Below are positions 1 through 10,887 of a DNA stretch of 64,000 nucleotides, piece after piece. This DNA comes from a bacterium (GTDB lineage: Bacteria; JAMCPX01), in NCBI GenBank assembly GCA_021792615.1, contig JAJYUJ010000001.1, forward strand, positions 90,526 through 154,525, in the 5' to 3' direction. The notes under the pieces were generated by a model. That model was given only the letters and a program-made list of their open reading frames with translations. It made no database searches and was not told where the DNA came from. The first letter of the stretch is position 1; each line of letters starts with the position of its first letter. A program made the translations under genes and the position numbers.

Positions 1-1355
1 ACCGCCTATTCAATAACAATGACATTATAGGAATAGAAGGATTGGTTAAATCCGACAAATTGAACGACCCTGTTTATAGGCCTGTAACGAATGAGGGTTT
101 TGGGGGTATTGGCTTTATGACTGCCAACCTGTTTTTGAAAACTGAAATATTCAATAGAATAAACGGATTTGATGAACGATTTGATCATCCGCATTTCAGA
201 GAGGATACGGATCTTGGGTGGAGGGCGGTAAAATTCGGTAAAATACCTTTTAGCGATAAGGTACAGGTGTTTCATCCACCGCATCTTCGTGCGATAGAAA
301 GAGAGTCACAGAAGGAACGGAATAAATTTTTTGAAAAGGATGCTCTTTTACTCAAAAAACATCCAATCAATTATCTGAAATTATTTCTATCAGAAAACCA
401 CTGGAAAAATACGGATGGTTTTTGGGAAAACTTATTAAAAGGAGCACAGAAGTACAATGTAGATATCTCTCAATATGAAATATATAATTACTACCGGGAT
501 TACATGCATCAAGAGGATCCCGTCGTCAAAATGTTTCAGGGGATTACCTATGAAAATAAAAACTATTTTCCTCAATCAACGCTTACTGTAACATCCCGTT
601 CAAGAACTGAGGCGATAAAACTTCTGAATAAAGTAAAAAATAAAATATCCGATCAGCCTGATGATGTTAAAAGCTATTTTGAAACCTCAATTGAGCGTTA
701 TACTTTTACCCTCCAATTAGTTCTGGGACATACGGAGAAAGAGATAAAAAAGGTATTAGAATTAGGCTGTTCCCCCGGACATCTTGGGATGGCTTTAGAT
801 GCAATGGGCTTAGATGTTTTTGGTATTGACCTGAACAAAGAGTATCTTTACAAGTATCCTGAATCTTTTGTTGAAAAGCTGCACATAAAACAGTGTAATT
901 TTGAGAATGATGTAATCCCTTACCATGACAATGAATTTGATTGTGTCATTTTTACAGAAGTACTTGAGCACATTGCAATTAAACATCCCGTTAAGATATT
1001 AGAGGAAATAAAGAGATTATTGTCTCCCGGCGGGATTCTCATCTTATCTACACCGAATGTATCATCCATCGGTAATGTTTTTGCATTGATGCGCGGCGAT
1101 AATGTATTCTGGGATCCAAAGATATTTTATGGGAGTACGGATAGGCATAACCGAGAATATACTCCGAAAGAAGTATTTTCACTGTTACAGGATGCCGGCT
1201 TTCAGAATATAAAAATAGGATATATAAATACCCCATCAAACTGGAACACTAAATCAGCCGGTCTAACGATGCAGTTTCTTGCACAAATTGATAATAAACA
1301 GGCAAACGAGCCGTTTTTTAAGAATACAATATTTATAAAGGCAGAGAAACGTTAA
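1..1355 (+). CDS. Glycosyltransferase (GT2 C-terminal part) fused to a C-terminal class I SAM methyltransferase; 5' truncated by window edge
   Basis: Frame is open upstream of the track start at 42 (RLFNNNDIIGIEGLVKSD...). GT2-like 'GFDERFDHPHFREDTDLGWRA', then methyltransferase 'VLELGCSPGHLGMALDAMGLDVFGIDL'. Confidence 0.8.
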   Translation, partial: RLFNNNDIIGIEGLVKSDKLNDPVYRPVTNEGFGGIGFMTANLFLKTEIFNRINGFDERFDHPHFREDTDLGWRAVKFGKIPFSDKVQVFHPPHLRAIERESQKERNKFFEKDALLLKKHPINYLKLFLSENHWKNTDGFWENLLKGAQKYNVDISQYEIYNYYRDYMHQEDPVVKMFQGITYENKNYFPQSTLTVTSRSRTEAIKLLNKVKNKISDQPDDVKSYFETSIERYTFTLQLVLGHTEKEIKKVLELGCSPGHLGMALDAMGLDVFGIDLNKEYLYKYPESFVEKLHIKQCNFENDVIPYHDNEFDCVIFTEVLEHIAIKHPVKILEEIKRLLSPGGILILSTPNVSSIGNVFALMRGDNVFWDPKIFYGSTDRHNREYTPKEVFSLLQDAGFQNIKIGYINTPSNWNTKSAGLTMQFLAQIDNKQANEPFFKNTIFIKAEKR

Positions 1356-1404
1356 ACTAGATGCATACACCCATCTTAAAACGTCGCATTCAACTCCCAA
1401 AAGA

Positions 1405-2601
1405 ATGAAAAAACTCATTGTTCTTTCACCCTATTTCCCCTATCCCCTCGATGAAGGCGGACACATAAGGACGTTCAACATAATACAGGCACTGAGTAAA
1501 GAGTTTGAAATCCATCTTTTTTCTTTTCTTGTTGAACAGCGAGCCATAGAAACATCAGAGCTTATGAACTACTGCAAAGATTACTCTACCATAAACGTCC
1601 CCACACATAAAAAAGATATACTGCACAGGTTGATGCGGAACGGCAGGAGAATTCTTTTATTAAAAAACCCTTCTGCAGACACCTTCTTTTTTAAAGAAGC
1701 AAAACGAGGTTTATCAGATTACATAAACACAATTAAGCCCGACATAGCTATTATCGAACATTCATGGCTTGCAGGCTATGCTGCAATGTTAAAGGCAGCA
1801 GGCATAAAAATTATTCTTGATGCCCATAATGTGGAGTCAGACCTCTGGAAACAATTTTATCAGAATAGTGCTATGAAGGAAAAGATCCCATACTATTTCT
1901 TCTGGAAGTCTATGGTCTTGAACGAAAAAAGATTTATGAAGCGTTTTGATTTGATTGTCTCTACGTCTAAAAAAGAAGATGAAAAAATAAAAAAAATAGC
2001 GCCTCAGGTACCGAGAGAAGTCGTACCGAACGGTATAGATCTGGACAGGTCTGTAGTGGATGTACCGGAAGAGCAGAACTCTATCGGTTTTATCGGGCTT
2101 ATGCGTTATCCCCCCAATGTGCAGGCTGTCCTTTATTTTTTAAAAACAATCTTTCCTCTTGTGAAACAAGCTATTCCTGACGTGAAGTTTTTTATTGCAG
2201 GAAAAGATCCTTCAGGGGAAATCTTGAAATTATCGGACAATAAAAATGTCTTTGTAAAAGGATATGTCCCTGACGCAACAACATTCATGTCAAAATGCGC
2301 TATAATGATAACCCCGCTGCTTCAGGGCAGCGGGACACGGACAAAAATTCTTGAAGCCATGTCACTCAAAAAGCCCGTAGTCTCAACTTCTCAAGGAGCT
2401 GAAGGCCTTATGGTTGAAAACGGCAAGGACATACGTATAGAAGATAATCCCGAAGTCTTTGCAAAAGCGGTTATCTCTCTCCTGAAAAATAAAGAACTCA
2501 GGAAATCCATTGGCGGAGAGGCGTACAAGACTGTAGTGTCGCACTATTCGTGGGCATCAATAGGAAACAAGTTAATCTCTGTTATAAAAGACGTTGTGTG
2601 A
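1405..2601 (+). CDS. Glycosyltransferase family 4 (GT-B)
   Basis: N-term 'SPYFPYPLDEGGHIRTFNIIQAL'; C-term 'LLQGSGTRTKILEAMSLKKPVVSTSQGAEGL'. Confidence 0.85.
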   Translation: MKKLIVLSPYFPYPLDEGGHIRTFNIIQALSKEFEIHLFSFLVEQRAIETSELMNYCKDYSTINVPTHKKDILHRLMRNGRRILLLKNPSADTFFFKEAKRGLSDYINTIKPDIAIIEHSWLAGYAAMLKAAGIKIILDAHNVESDLWKQFYQNSAMKEKIPYYFFWKSMVLNEKRFMKRFDLIVSTSKKEDEKIKKIAPQVPREVVPNGIDLDRSVVDVPEEQNSIGFIGLMRYPPNVQAVLYFLKTIFPLVKQAIPDVKFFIAGKDPSGEILKLSDNKNVFVKGYVPDATTFMSKCAIMITPLLQGSGTRTKILEAMSLKKPVVSTSQGAEGLMVENGKDIRIEDNPEVFAKAVISLLKNKELRKSIGGEAYKTVVSHYSWASIGNKLISVIKDVV

Positions 2602-2603
2602 TA

Positions 2604-4700
2604 ATGGGTACCGTTCATAAATCTATAATTCATAAACTTATTGTATTTTCAATATACATTATTCTCTCTGTCATCATAACCTATCCTGCAATACTGAATA
2701 TAAGAACCGCATATATAGGGAACGGATCAGATCCGGAGCTGTTCATGTGGTTTATTAAATGGGTCCAGTATGCTATTGGGCATTTCCAGGATCCATTGAT
2801 CAGCAGGCATATATTATTCCCCGACGGCGTTAACCTCATGTGGAATTCGTCGATAATACTACCAGCGTTAATCCTTTCGCCTTTGACAAAGTTCTTTGGT
2901 GCAATATTCTCATACAATATTATAGTTATAGGAGCACTATGCCTTTCTGCATTTACAGCGTATATAGCCACATTACGCTTTGTTAATTCTCATAGTGCAT
3001 CTTTTTTCTCAGGACTTATTTATGGATTTTCCCCATACATGATAGCGCAATCTATGGGACACCCGCACGTTACTTTGGCATTTATCCCACCATTATTGGT
3101 TTGGTTAGGATACGATATCCTGGTTTCTCGCAAGATCGGAATGTGGAAGTCAGGAACCATTCTGGGCGTATTACTTTTTTGTCAGCTCCTTTTGGGAGAA
3201 GAGATGCTGGCTTCAGAAATAATCATTAGCATGGTTGCTGTTGCGGTGATCTGCATAGTGGACAGACAAGATTTAAAACAACATTTCGTTTCTGTTTTAA
3301 AAGTTATCCTGATAGGTATACCTCTGTTTCTTGTGCTTTCGCTGCCCTTTTTATACATGCAATTTGCCGGATCGGCGAGACCTATAGGCTTATTGCAACC
3401 GCAGAACGTGTTTGTTACCGACCTGTTAAACTTTATCATCCCCGGTCCTTTTCAGTTGATGAAAACCGTGATAACATCAAATATTGTTTCAAAATTCACC
3501 GGTAATGCAAGCGAATGGGACGGCTATATAAGTATACCTTTTTTACTAATCATTTTTTATACAATTAAAAGATGGTACGAAGATAAAAACGTAAAGTTCT
3601 TAGCCTACATGATACTTGTTTCAGCACTATTATCCTTGGGACCATACCTCCATGTTAATGGTCATATAACAAAGATCCCTCTGCCATGGATTTTGTTTGA
3701 ATCATTACCCTTATTAGAACATCTTCTGCCCGGCCGGATTGCGTTGTACGTGATTTTATTCTCAGGCATTACAATTGCCATATTTATTTCAAAAGTGAGC
3801 AAGCAGGAGAAAATACTGAAATTTACAGCGTATGCGGTTTTTACTGTTGGACTTTTTTGCATCATACCTGTATTCCTTGTATCACCCTATCCAGTGCAGA
3901 AACCATCCATACCTGCTTTTTTTAAGAACTCATCTATACAGCATTATATACCTGAGAATAGCAACGTTTTTGTTGTTCCTGTGTCCCGGGGGGCCGAAGG
4001 GACAGCCATGCTGTGGCAAATATACAGTGATATGTGGTTTAAAATGCCTGAAGGGTTTGCAATAAACCGGTATGGATTCGGCCCCATGCCTTCTTTATTT
4101 ATCAAAACAGTAGATTCCATCCAGAAAAACGGCGTTTCCCCTCAAATGGATCATGGCTCCAAAGCAGAAATTTACGGTTACTTGAAATACTACGATATAC
4201 GCTATATTATTGTCGGGCCGACAAAGAATATACAGAACATCGTATCGTTCTTTACTTCTATTCTAGGTAAAGGGCCTTCAATGGCGAATGGTGTATATTT
4301 GTGGATGATAGACCCCTCTGCTTTAAAACAAGGATATTTTATAAGCGGAGATAAATACAGTACCTATTACAAAGACATGGACTGGATTGGCAGGCAAATA
4401 GAAATAACCACATACAATACTATCGTTACCATAGAAATCAGCGGCAAATGGAGGCACAATGGAATCCCTATGAATATTAACGTATGTAGCAAGGATTTTT
4501 TATCTGGGGAAAAGATATTCGGACGAAGCTACACGATGACTGATGCTACCAACATATCATTGGAACTTCATAGGAACACATGGACTCAAATAACTGCTAA
4601 TCGTACATGGGTCCCGGATAAGTATATACATAACGGAGATCGCAGGAAATTATCTGTTTTATTTGAGGTGAAAAGTATACAAGATGAAAACAGAAAATAA
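2604..4700 (+). CDS. Polytopic membrane protein, GT-C/YfhO-like putative glycosyltransferase
   Basis: Multiple hydrophobic segments and large C-terminal soluble domain; ATG at 2604 preferred over the overlapping track start 2550. Confidence 0.6.
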   Translation: MGTVHKSIIHKLIVFSIYIILSVIITYPAILNIRTAYIGNGSDPELFMWFIKWVQYAIGHFQDPLISRHILFPDGVNLMWNSSIILPALILSPLTKFFGAIFSYNIIVIGALCLSAFTAYIATLRFVNSHSASFFSGLIYGFSPYMIAQSMGHPHVTLAFIPPLLVWLGYDILVSRKIGMWKSGTILGVLLFCQLLLGEEMLASEIIISMVAVAVICIVDRQDLKQHFVSVLKVILIGIPLFLVLSLPFLYMQFAGSARPIGLLQPQNVFVTDLLNFIIPGPFQLMKTVITSNIVSKFTGNASEWDGYISIPFLLIIFYTIKRWYEDKNVKFLAYMILVSALLSLGPYLHVNGHITKIPLPWILFESLPLLEHLLPGRIALYVILFSGITIAIFISKVSKQEKILKFTAYAVFTVGLFCIIPVFLVSPYPVQKPSIPAFFKNSSIQHYIPENSNVFVVPVSRGAEGTAMLWQIYSDMWFKMPEGFAINRYGFGPMPSLFIKTVDSIQKNGVSPQMDHGSKAEIYGYLKYYDIRYIIVGPTKNIQNIVSFFTSILGKGPSMANGVYLWMIDPSALKQGYFISGDKYSTYYKDMDWIGRQIEITTYNTIVTIEISGKWRHNGIPMNINVCSKDFLSGEKIFGRSYTMTDATNISLELHRNTWTQITANRTWVPDKYIHNGDRRKLSVLFEVKSIQDENRK

Positions 4701-5032
4701 CATATTAATGCTTACCTCGAATTAGAGTTTCCCGACTATTCTTCACCTGATTTAAATATCATCGGCATCTCACCTTCGGATCTTCGCGACGCTGACATTC
4801 TGTGAACTTTATGAGAAAGAAATTATGCACTATTCGTCAGATTAAAAATTGCCTGCCAGTAACAGGAGGTGTGTCTTTATATTCAAGAGAACGAGATGAG
4901 AAATAGTTGTTTTATATTTTCTATATCCGCTTTTCATTCTGGAACACACCCGGTTAAATCAGGTCTGCCTTCCTTTATAACCCCGTCAGTAGAGAGAGCT
5001 GATTATTAACCCGGAAAAATGTATGTTCCGGG

Positions 5033-6175
5033 TCAGCCGATCCGCTTGTTAAATCTGCTCACGCTGAGGAGGAACAGGACAATGCCGAAGGCCGCAAGTG
5101 CGAGCGTATCAGGCCAGAGGATGGACATGCCCGAACCCTTCATGAATATGGAGCGTACGATTACGATGAAATAGCGCAAGGGAATGAGGAGTGTAAAATA
5201 CTGTACTGCCACGGGCATATTGTCTATGGGAGACATAACGCCGGAGAGCAGTATGATCGGCATAATGAGCAGCATGGAAATCATCATGGCCTGTTGTTGG
5301 GTCTTGGAAACGGTCGAGATCAGGAGTCCGAGTCCGAGCGTCGTCAGCATGAAGAGTGCGGACAGCGCAAATAAAAGTATAAAACTGCCGTGGAGAGGTA
5401 TCTGAAACCAAAACACCGCAACCATGGTAACGAGCGTTATGTCGACCAGGCTTATGATTGCAAAAGGCAATAGCTTTCCCGCTATAAGTTCTATAGGCTT
5501 TATGGGGGTAACGATGAGCTGTTCGATGGTACCGCGTTCCTTTTCTTTTACGATTGCCATGGAGGTAAGTACCGTGCTTATTATCATGAGTACGAGTGCA
5601 AATACCCCGGGGACCATAAAGTCCCTGCTCTTGAGTGTGGGATTGTACCAGACCCTTGGTTGTATATTCAGAGGGGTAAAAGGTTGCAGTCCGTTTTTTG
5701 ACATCTGTTCTGCAGATAGTTCGAGTGCCCTGTTGGTTACGATCCTTTCAAGGTACGACCTTACCATGGTCGCATAGATGGCATTCGAGCCGTCGATGAT
5801 GGTCTGTATGTGCCCTTTTTTCCCTCCATCGATGTCCCTCTCGAGCCCATCGGGTATAACAATACCGACCATGGCATTACCGTTGTCCAGGCTCTTTCTC
5901 ACATCGCTGATAGAAGGTACCCTGCCCTGAATTACAAAGTAGCCCGAAGCCGTAATATCATTGAGTATGGCCCTGCTCTGCATGCTCTGGTCCATGTCGC
6001 AAACAACAACAGGCACGGATTTCACGTCCAGCGTCGCTGCGTACCCGAACAAAGTGAGCTGTATTATGGGCGCCATGAACGCAATGAACAGCATACGCCT
6101 GTCTCGCCGCAGCTGGATGAATTCCTTGCGCGCTATGGCCTTAACCCGCAGTAAAAATATTTTCCACTTATTCAT
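5033..6175 (-). CDS. ABC-2 type transporter permease (YbhR/YbhS-like)
   Basis: 'RKEFIQLRRDRRMLFIAFMAPIIQLTLFGYAA', 'KEKERGTIEQLIVTPIKPIELIAGKLLP'. Confidence 0.9.
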   Translation of the reverse strand: MNKWKIFLLRVKAIARKEFIQLRRDRRMLFIAFMAPIIQLTLFGYAATLDVKSVPVVVCDMDQSMQSRAILNDITASGYFVIQGRVPSISDVRKSLDNGNAMVGIVIPDGLERDIDGGKKGHIQTIIDGSNAIYATMVRSYLERIVTNRALELSAEQMSKNGLQPFTPLNIQPRVWYNPTLKSRDFMVPGVFALVLMIISTVLTSMAIVKEKERGTIEQLIVTPIKPIELIAGKLLPFAIISLVDITLVTMVAVFWFQIPLHGSFILLFALSALFMLTTLGLGLLISTVSKTQQQAMMISMLLIMPIILLSGVMSPIDNMPVAVQYFTLLIPLRYFIVIVRSIFMKGSGMSILWPDTLALAAFGIVLFLLSVSRFNKRIG

Positions 6176-6176
6176 A

Positions 6177-7322
6177 TCAGTCCAGACTCTTCTTTGTTTT
6201 TATGATGCAGAGCGTCAGGACGATAACCGAGATCAGGATCATGATCAATATCTGGGGCATAAGAACGACCACACCCGAGTTTTTCAGAAAGATGCCCCTC
6301 AGAACGACGAGGAAATACTTTGCAGGAACAACATACGAGAATACCCTTAATGCAAGCGGCATACTATTGATGGGGTATATGAATCCGGAGAGCAGCAGCG
6401 AGGGCAGCATGGTCCCGACAAAGGACATCTGCATTGCAACCTGCTGCGATTTGGTGACGGCAGAAAACAGGAAACCTATGCCCATGGCACTCACCAGGAA
6501 TAGAAACGTGGTAAAGGTGAGGAGCAGGAGGCTCCCTTTCAGCGGCACATGAAAGACCAGTACCGCGATAAGGGTAACGAGAGTGACCTGCACAAATCCT
6601 ATGAGGATATACGGCACGAGCTTGCCTATGATAAGCTCATACACCTTGACCGGCGAGACGATGAGCTGCTCCATGGTGCCCCGTTCATACTCTCGGGCTA
6701 CGCTCTGCGATGTCATGAGAACGCCGAGGATCATGAGTATGGTCGCTATGAGTCCGGGTACTATAAAGTTTTCCGTCCGCAGCGTTTGATTGTACCATAT
6801 CCTGAGCCGCTGGGACAAGAGCGGGAAATTTTTTAAAAGACTTGCGCCCCCCTGTTCATTGAGCATACGCTGCGTAATATCGAGAGAGTATCCCTGTGCA
6901 GCGGCTATGAAATAGCCGAGAGCAACACCGCCCACATTTGCGTCGGTCCCGTCGATGAGGAGCTGAACGCCGGCCGTCTTGTTTGCATTGATGTCCTCTG
7001 CAAAGCGGGGCGGAATAATAACGCCTATCTTGATATCCCCTTTCTCGAGCAGGGTGTTGATCTCCGTCCTGCTGTTTGCATTGTCTGCAACGAGGAAATA
7101 CGAGGACGCCGTTACAGCACGTATGAGCTGCCTGCTCTCCTGCGTGTGCGATTGATCGAAGATGCCCATGGGAATGTGCTTGATATCAAAGCTCACTGCA
7201 TAGCCAAACAACAGGAGCTGGATAATGGGAATCAGTATGACAACGGCAAGGCTTATGGGATCCCTGATGATCTGGATAAATTCCTTTTTTATTACCGGTT
7301 TGAGCAGGTTATTTTTTATCAT
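6177..7322 (-). CDS. ABC-2 type transporter permease (YbhR/YbhS-like)
   Basis: 'KKEFIQIIRDPISLAVVILIPIIQLLLFGYAVSFD', 'EYERGTMEQLIVSPVKVYELIIGKLVPY'. Confidence 0.9.
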   Translation of the reverse strand: MIKNNLLKPVIKKEFIQIIRDPISLAVVILIPIIQLLLFGYAVSFDIKHIPMGIFDQSHTQESRQLIRAVTASSYFLVADNANSRTEINTLLEKGDIKIGVIIPPRFAEDINANKTAGVQLLIDGTDANVGGVALGYFIAAAQGYSLDITQRMLNEQGGASLLKNFPLLSQRLRIWYNQTLRTENFIVPGLIATILMILGVLMTSQSVAREYERGTMEQLIVSPVKVYELIIGKLVPYILIGFVQVTLVTLIAVLVFHVPLKGSLLLLTFTTFLFLVSAMGIGFLFSAVTKSQQVAMQMSFVGTMLPSLLLSGFIYPINSMPLALRVFSYVVPAKYFLVVLRGIFLKNSGVVVLMPQILIMILISVIVLTLCIIKTKKSLD

Positions 7323-8265
7323 GGCTGTCTTCCTGTTTTATCAGACTTATGAATATGTCCTCGAGGGATGGGGGGATCGTATTAATCCTGCTGACCGTTA
7401 TTCCGTTCTGCTTCATAAGCTGTTCTATGTTTTTCATAACCTGATCTGTTGCGCCTGCGGGTGAAGCGGTAACTGCATGTATGAGCCTGCCGAAAAAGGA
7501 CACCTCATCCATGGTTTCCATGGGTTTTATAAGCCTCAGTGCTTCCGAAGGGGCATCCGTATCAAGCTCTATGATGGTGCCTTTCATCTGTGTCCGTTTT
7601 ATCTCCAGCGGTGTTCCCGATGCAACCATTTTACCGTTATAAATAAAGCCGAGCCGTGTGCAGTTTTCCGCCTCATCCATGTAATGGGTTGTCACAAACA
7701 TGGTCATACCATTTTGTGCAAGATCGTAAATAAGGTCCCAGAACATCCTGCGAGAATCAGGGTCAACACCTGCCGTCGGCTCATCGAGGAACAGGATCCT
7801 TGGCTCGTGGATAACCGAACATCCGAGTGCAAGCCTCTGCTTCCATCCGACCGAGAGTGTTGATGTTATGACGTGCTCCTTGCCTTCGAGTCCCGTTAGT
7901 TTGATAATCTCCTTTTTCCTTACCCGTAAGCTGCTGTTATCCATGCCGTATATGTTCCCAAAAAAATCTATGTTTTCCGAAACCGTGAGGTCGCTGTACA
8001 GGGAGAACTTCTGGGACATATAGCCTATGGAACTTTTAACGTCATCCGGCTGAGTGGCGATATCGAATCCCGCAACCTTCGCAGAGCCAGAGCTCGGCAT
8101 GAGCAGGCCGCAGAGCATCTTCACGGTCGTCGTTTTTCCTGCACCGTTCGGACCGAGAAAGCCGAACACCTCGCCCTTTTTTACGCTCAGGGTTATATTA
8201 TCGACCGCGACAAAATCACCGAATAAGCGTCTCAAATTTACCGCTTCAACGGGAAACCCGGTCAT
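7309..8265 (-). CDS. ABC transporter ATP-binding protein
   Basis: Walker A 'GPNGAGKTTTVKML', Walker B 'ILFLDEPTAGVDP'. Confidence 0.92.
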   Translation of the reverse strand: MTGFPVEAVNLRRLFGDFVAVDNITLSVKKGEVFGFLGPNGAGKTTTVKMLCGLLMPSSGSAKVAGFDIATQPDDVKSSIGYMSQKFSLYSDLTVSENIDFFGNIYGMDNSSLRVRKKEIIKLTGLEGKEHVITSTLSVGWKQRLALGCSVIHEPRILFLDEPTAGVDPDSRRMFWDLIYDLAQNGMTMFVTTHYMDEAENCTRLGFIYNGKMVASGTPLEIKRTQMKGTIIELDTDAPSEALRLIKPMETMDEVSFFGRLIHAVTASPAGATDQVMKNIEQLMKQNGITVSRINTIPPSLEDIFISLIKQEDSHDKK

Positions 8266-9188
8266 GCGCGTTCCTTTTCAATGATAGATACAAAAACGTC
8301 CTCGAGCGTCGGCGGGGTAAAGCCTGTTTGATCAACGGTTAAGCCACCGTTGTTGAGGACATCCCGGACACCGGTAATGTATCCCGGGTCCGGTTTATCA
8401 ACATACACATGAATCCTGTCACCAAGTATATGTACATGGGTGTATAAGCCGGTTGTAGTCAATACCTGTTTTGCTCGGAGTGGTTCCTTTAAGACAACCT
8501 CGAGCATGGTACCCTTAATCAGGGTTTTCATGTGCCGGGGGGTGTCAACGACAGGAAGGGTGCCGTTCATCATCAGCGCAATGGTTGTACACCGGTCGGC
8601 CTCATCCATGTAGGGTGTTGAAAGCAGAATGGTCATACCCTGATGCAGAAACGAGTCGAGTATCTGCCAGAACTCGCGGCGTGATACGGGGTCAACGCCT
8701 GTCGTCGGTTCGTCAAGGATAAGCAATTGTGGCTGATGGATAAGCGTGCATGCAAGCCCGAGTTTTTGTTTCATACCGCCGGAGAGTTTACCTGCGAGCC
8801 TTTTTGTGAACGGCTCCAGGTTGGTAAACTTCAGCAGATAATCTTTTTGCTGGAGGTATCGTTGTTTTTCAACAGACCTGAGGGCTGCAAAAAACTCAAG
8901 ATTCTCATCAACGGTCAGCTCTTCGTATAGGCTGAATCTCTGGGGCATATATCCTATCATCATGCCAGTCTCTGTCTTACGGTTTATAGCATCCGTGTCA
9001 AATATTTTGATCGAACCGCTATCGGGTGTCATGACGCCGGTAAGGAGTCTCATGAGTGTTGTTTTTCCTGCACCGTCAGGGCCAATAAGTCCAAACAGGT
9101 CTCCTTTATTTATGCGCAGATCGACGCCGCGTACCGCCTCCGTTGTATCAAAAGATTTTATGAGTCCGGAGGTTTCAACAGCAAACAT
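8262..9188 (-). CDS. ABC transporter ATP-binding protein
   Basis: Walker A 'GPDGAGKTTLMRLL', signature 'LSGGMKQKLGLA', Walker B 'LLILDEPTTGVDP'. Confidence 0.92.
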   Translation of the reverse strand: MFAVETSGLIKSFDTTEAVRGVDLRINKGDLFGLIGPDGAGKTTLMRLLTGVMTPDSGSIKIFDTDAINRKTETGMMIGYMPQRFSLYEELTVDENLEFFAALRSVEKQRYLQQKDYLLKFTNLEPFTKRLAGKLSGGMKQKLGLACTLIHQPQLLILDEPTTGVDPVSRREFWQILDSFLHQGMTILLSTPYMDEADRCTTIALMMNGTLPVVDTPRHMKTLIKGTMLEVVLKEPLRAKQVLTTTGLYTHVHILGDRIHVYVDKPDPGYITGVRDVLNNGGLTVDQTGFTPPTLEDVFVSIIEKERA

Positions 9189-10054
9189 TACTTTGTCTCA
9201 AAAACAGCATCAGCAGGCATACCCGGCTTAAGGAGCATCTGCTTGTTATCGATATAAACCTTTACGGCGAACACGAGGGAAGTCCTGTCTTCCTTTGTTT
9301 GGACATCATGGGGTGTAAATTCCGCCTTGTTCGCTATCTGCCCGACAGTCCCGTCAAACGTTTTATCGGGGAAGCTGTCGACCTTGATATGAACATGCTG
9401 TCCAAGCCGCACCCTGCCGAGGTCCATATCGCTGACATATATCTTTATCCATGGTCTGTTGAGATTACCAAGTGTGAATATGGTCGATCCCGGCATGATA
9501 ACGTCGCCGCGTTCATAGTTCTTCGTTAAAACAACGCCGGTGATGGGTGACGCGATCATACTCTCATCATATTGTATCTGTGCAAGTGCCAAAGCGCTCT
9601 GCGCCTCCTGTTCCATCGCAATTGCGGCATTCAATTGTGCTTTGGTCGCATCCGTTTGCGATCGTATAAGATCGAGCTGCTGCTGTGATGCCCCGCCTTT
9701 TTTGTAGAGTGCCTCAACCCTTTTCAGGTCCGAAGTCAAATAACTCAGTTGGGCCCGGGCCGATGCAATCTGTGCACCTGCTGCTTCAAGACCTGCCTTT
9801 GCCCTGTTCTTCCCGGCTGTCAGTTCCTGAGTCGTCAATCTTACGATAACTTCGCCACCGGTTACCGGATCACCCTCATCGACGCCAAGCCACCCGATCC
9901 TGCCCGGGATCTTCGAAGCGACATCATATTCCGTGACCTCTATGGTCCCGCTGCCGGTTACAAGATTTGCATTTTTATTCGAACAAGAAACGGCGAGAAA
10001 AATAAATATGCCCGCGATTACCGAATATACTTTTGGTATGCTTCTAAATGGCAT
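9188..10054 (-). CDS. HlyD-family membrane fusion protein (YbhG-like), probable lipoprotein/signal peptide
   Basis: N-term 'VIAGIFIFLAVSCSNKN'; 'GRIGWLGVDEGDPVTGGEVIVRL', 'ASPITGVVLTKNYERGDVIMPGSTIFTLGNL'. Confidence 0.88.
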   Translation of the reverse strand: MPFRSIPKVYSVIAGIFIFLAVSCSNKNANLVTGSGTIEVTEYDVASKIPGRIGWLGVDEGDPVTGGEVIVRLTTQELTAGKNRAKAGLEAAGAQIASARAQLSYLTSDLKRVEALYKKGGASQQQLDLIRSQTDATKAQLNAAIAMEQEAQSALALAQIQYDESMIASPITGVVLTKNYERGDVIMPGSTIFTLGNLNRPWIKIYVSDMDLGRVRLGQHVHIKVDSFPDKTFDGTVGQIANKAEFTPHDVQTKEDRTSLVFAVKVYIDNKQMLLKPGMPADAVFETK

Positions 10055-10685
10055 GTAGCTCTCCTTTGCCTGTTTTTGGATTTTTGTATTTTGTACTATA
10101 ATGCCTTCTTGCTTTATCCGTCAAAACGCCGTTAAAAAAGATATTGATTATGCCCCGGAATGCATCTTCGGTCGAAAAGGATTGGGTAGTTAAAACCTCT
10201 GGAGTCAGAATTCCCTCTACGGCAGAAGCAAGTACGAGCATTACAAGATCTTTTTGAATATCATTTCTTACAACGCCGAGCTTTATACCTTCATCAAGCA
10301 TGTTTTTGAAAATAGGAAAAATTTCCTGCTTGCGATAAAGTTCCAATCTTTTCCACAGATCCGGCCTGTGCCTTATGAGATCTTGCTGAGCTGTCTTGTT
10401 CATTCTTGATAGAAACTGACTAATGAACTCACAAAGCTTGTAAAGCCGTTCAAGATAATTAACGTGTTCGCTCATGATAGCGAGAAGGTTATTTTTTACG
10501 GAGCTTATGTTCCACTTGAACACAGCATCTGCGAGTGCGTCCTTACTGATAAAATACCGGTAAAGCGTTTTTTTACTTATGCCGAGTTCATCGCACAGCT
10601 CATCCATGGTAACCTTGGAGAAGCCCTGCCGGGGAAACAGTTCTGCCGCTTTCTCTATAATCCTTTGTCCTATATCGTTTGCCAT
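10044..10685 (-). CDS. TetR/AcrR family transcriptional regulator
   Basis: HTH 'RIIEKAAELFPRQGFSKVTMDELCDELGISKKTLYRYFISKDAL'; divergent head of the ABC export operon. Confidence 0.9.
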   Translation of the reverse strand: MANDIGQRIIEKAAELFPRQGFSKVTMDELCDELGISKKTLYRYFISKDALADAVFKWNISSVKNNLLAIMSEHVNYLERLYKLCEFISQFLSRMNKTAQQDLIRHRPDLWKRLELYRKQEIFPIFKNMLDEGIKLGVVRNDIQKDLVMLVLASAVEGILTPEVLTTQSFSTEDAFRGIINIFFNGVLTDKARRHYSTKYKNPKTGKGELHAI

Positions 10686-10720
10686 ACGAAATAAGTATAA
10701 GCAGGCAAGGAAAATAAGTC

Positions 10721-10733
10721 AACTATTATAGTT
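10721..10733. promoter_or_regulatory. Candidate TetR operator, palindrome AACTAT-T-ATAGTT upstream of the TetR/ABC operon
   Basis: Perfect inverted repeat about 35 bp upstream of the TetR start (10685, minus strand), flanked by AAATAA/TATTT. Confidence 0.4.
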
Positions 10734-10887
10734 TATTTAGTTTCCTGTGGCAAAATCTTAGAGAGAATACAAGGGGATGAATAAATCTTCCTTTTCTTGC
10801 GAGAAGTGTAAATCTTACTTTTCGATCTTTTAGTATAATGAAAAAGCCCGCGGGGTTGGTATGTATATCCGGCTACACCGTTGATAC

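Noticed and set aside
4674-4686. GTATACAAG resembling the TTGTATACAA operator
   Set aside because: Lies inside the end of a coding region, half-matching and not at a promoter.
5961-6350. Plus-strand ORFs opposite the ABC-2 permeases and ATPases (5184-9231)
   Set aside because: Antisense to strongly supported transporter genes, low-complexity composition.
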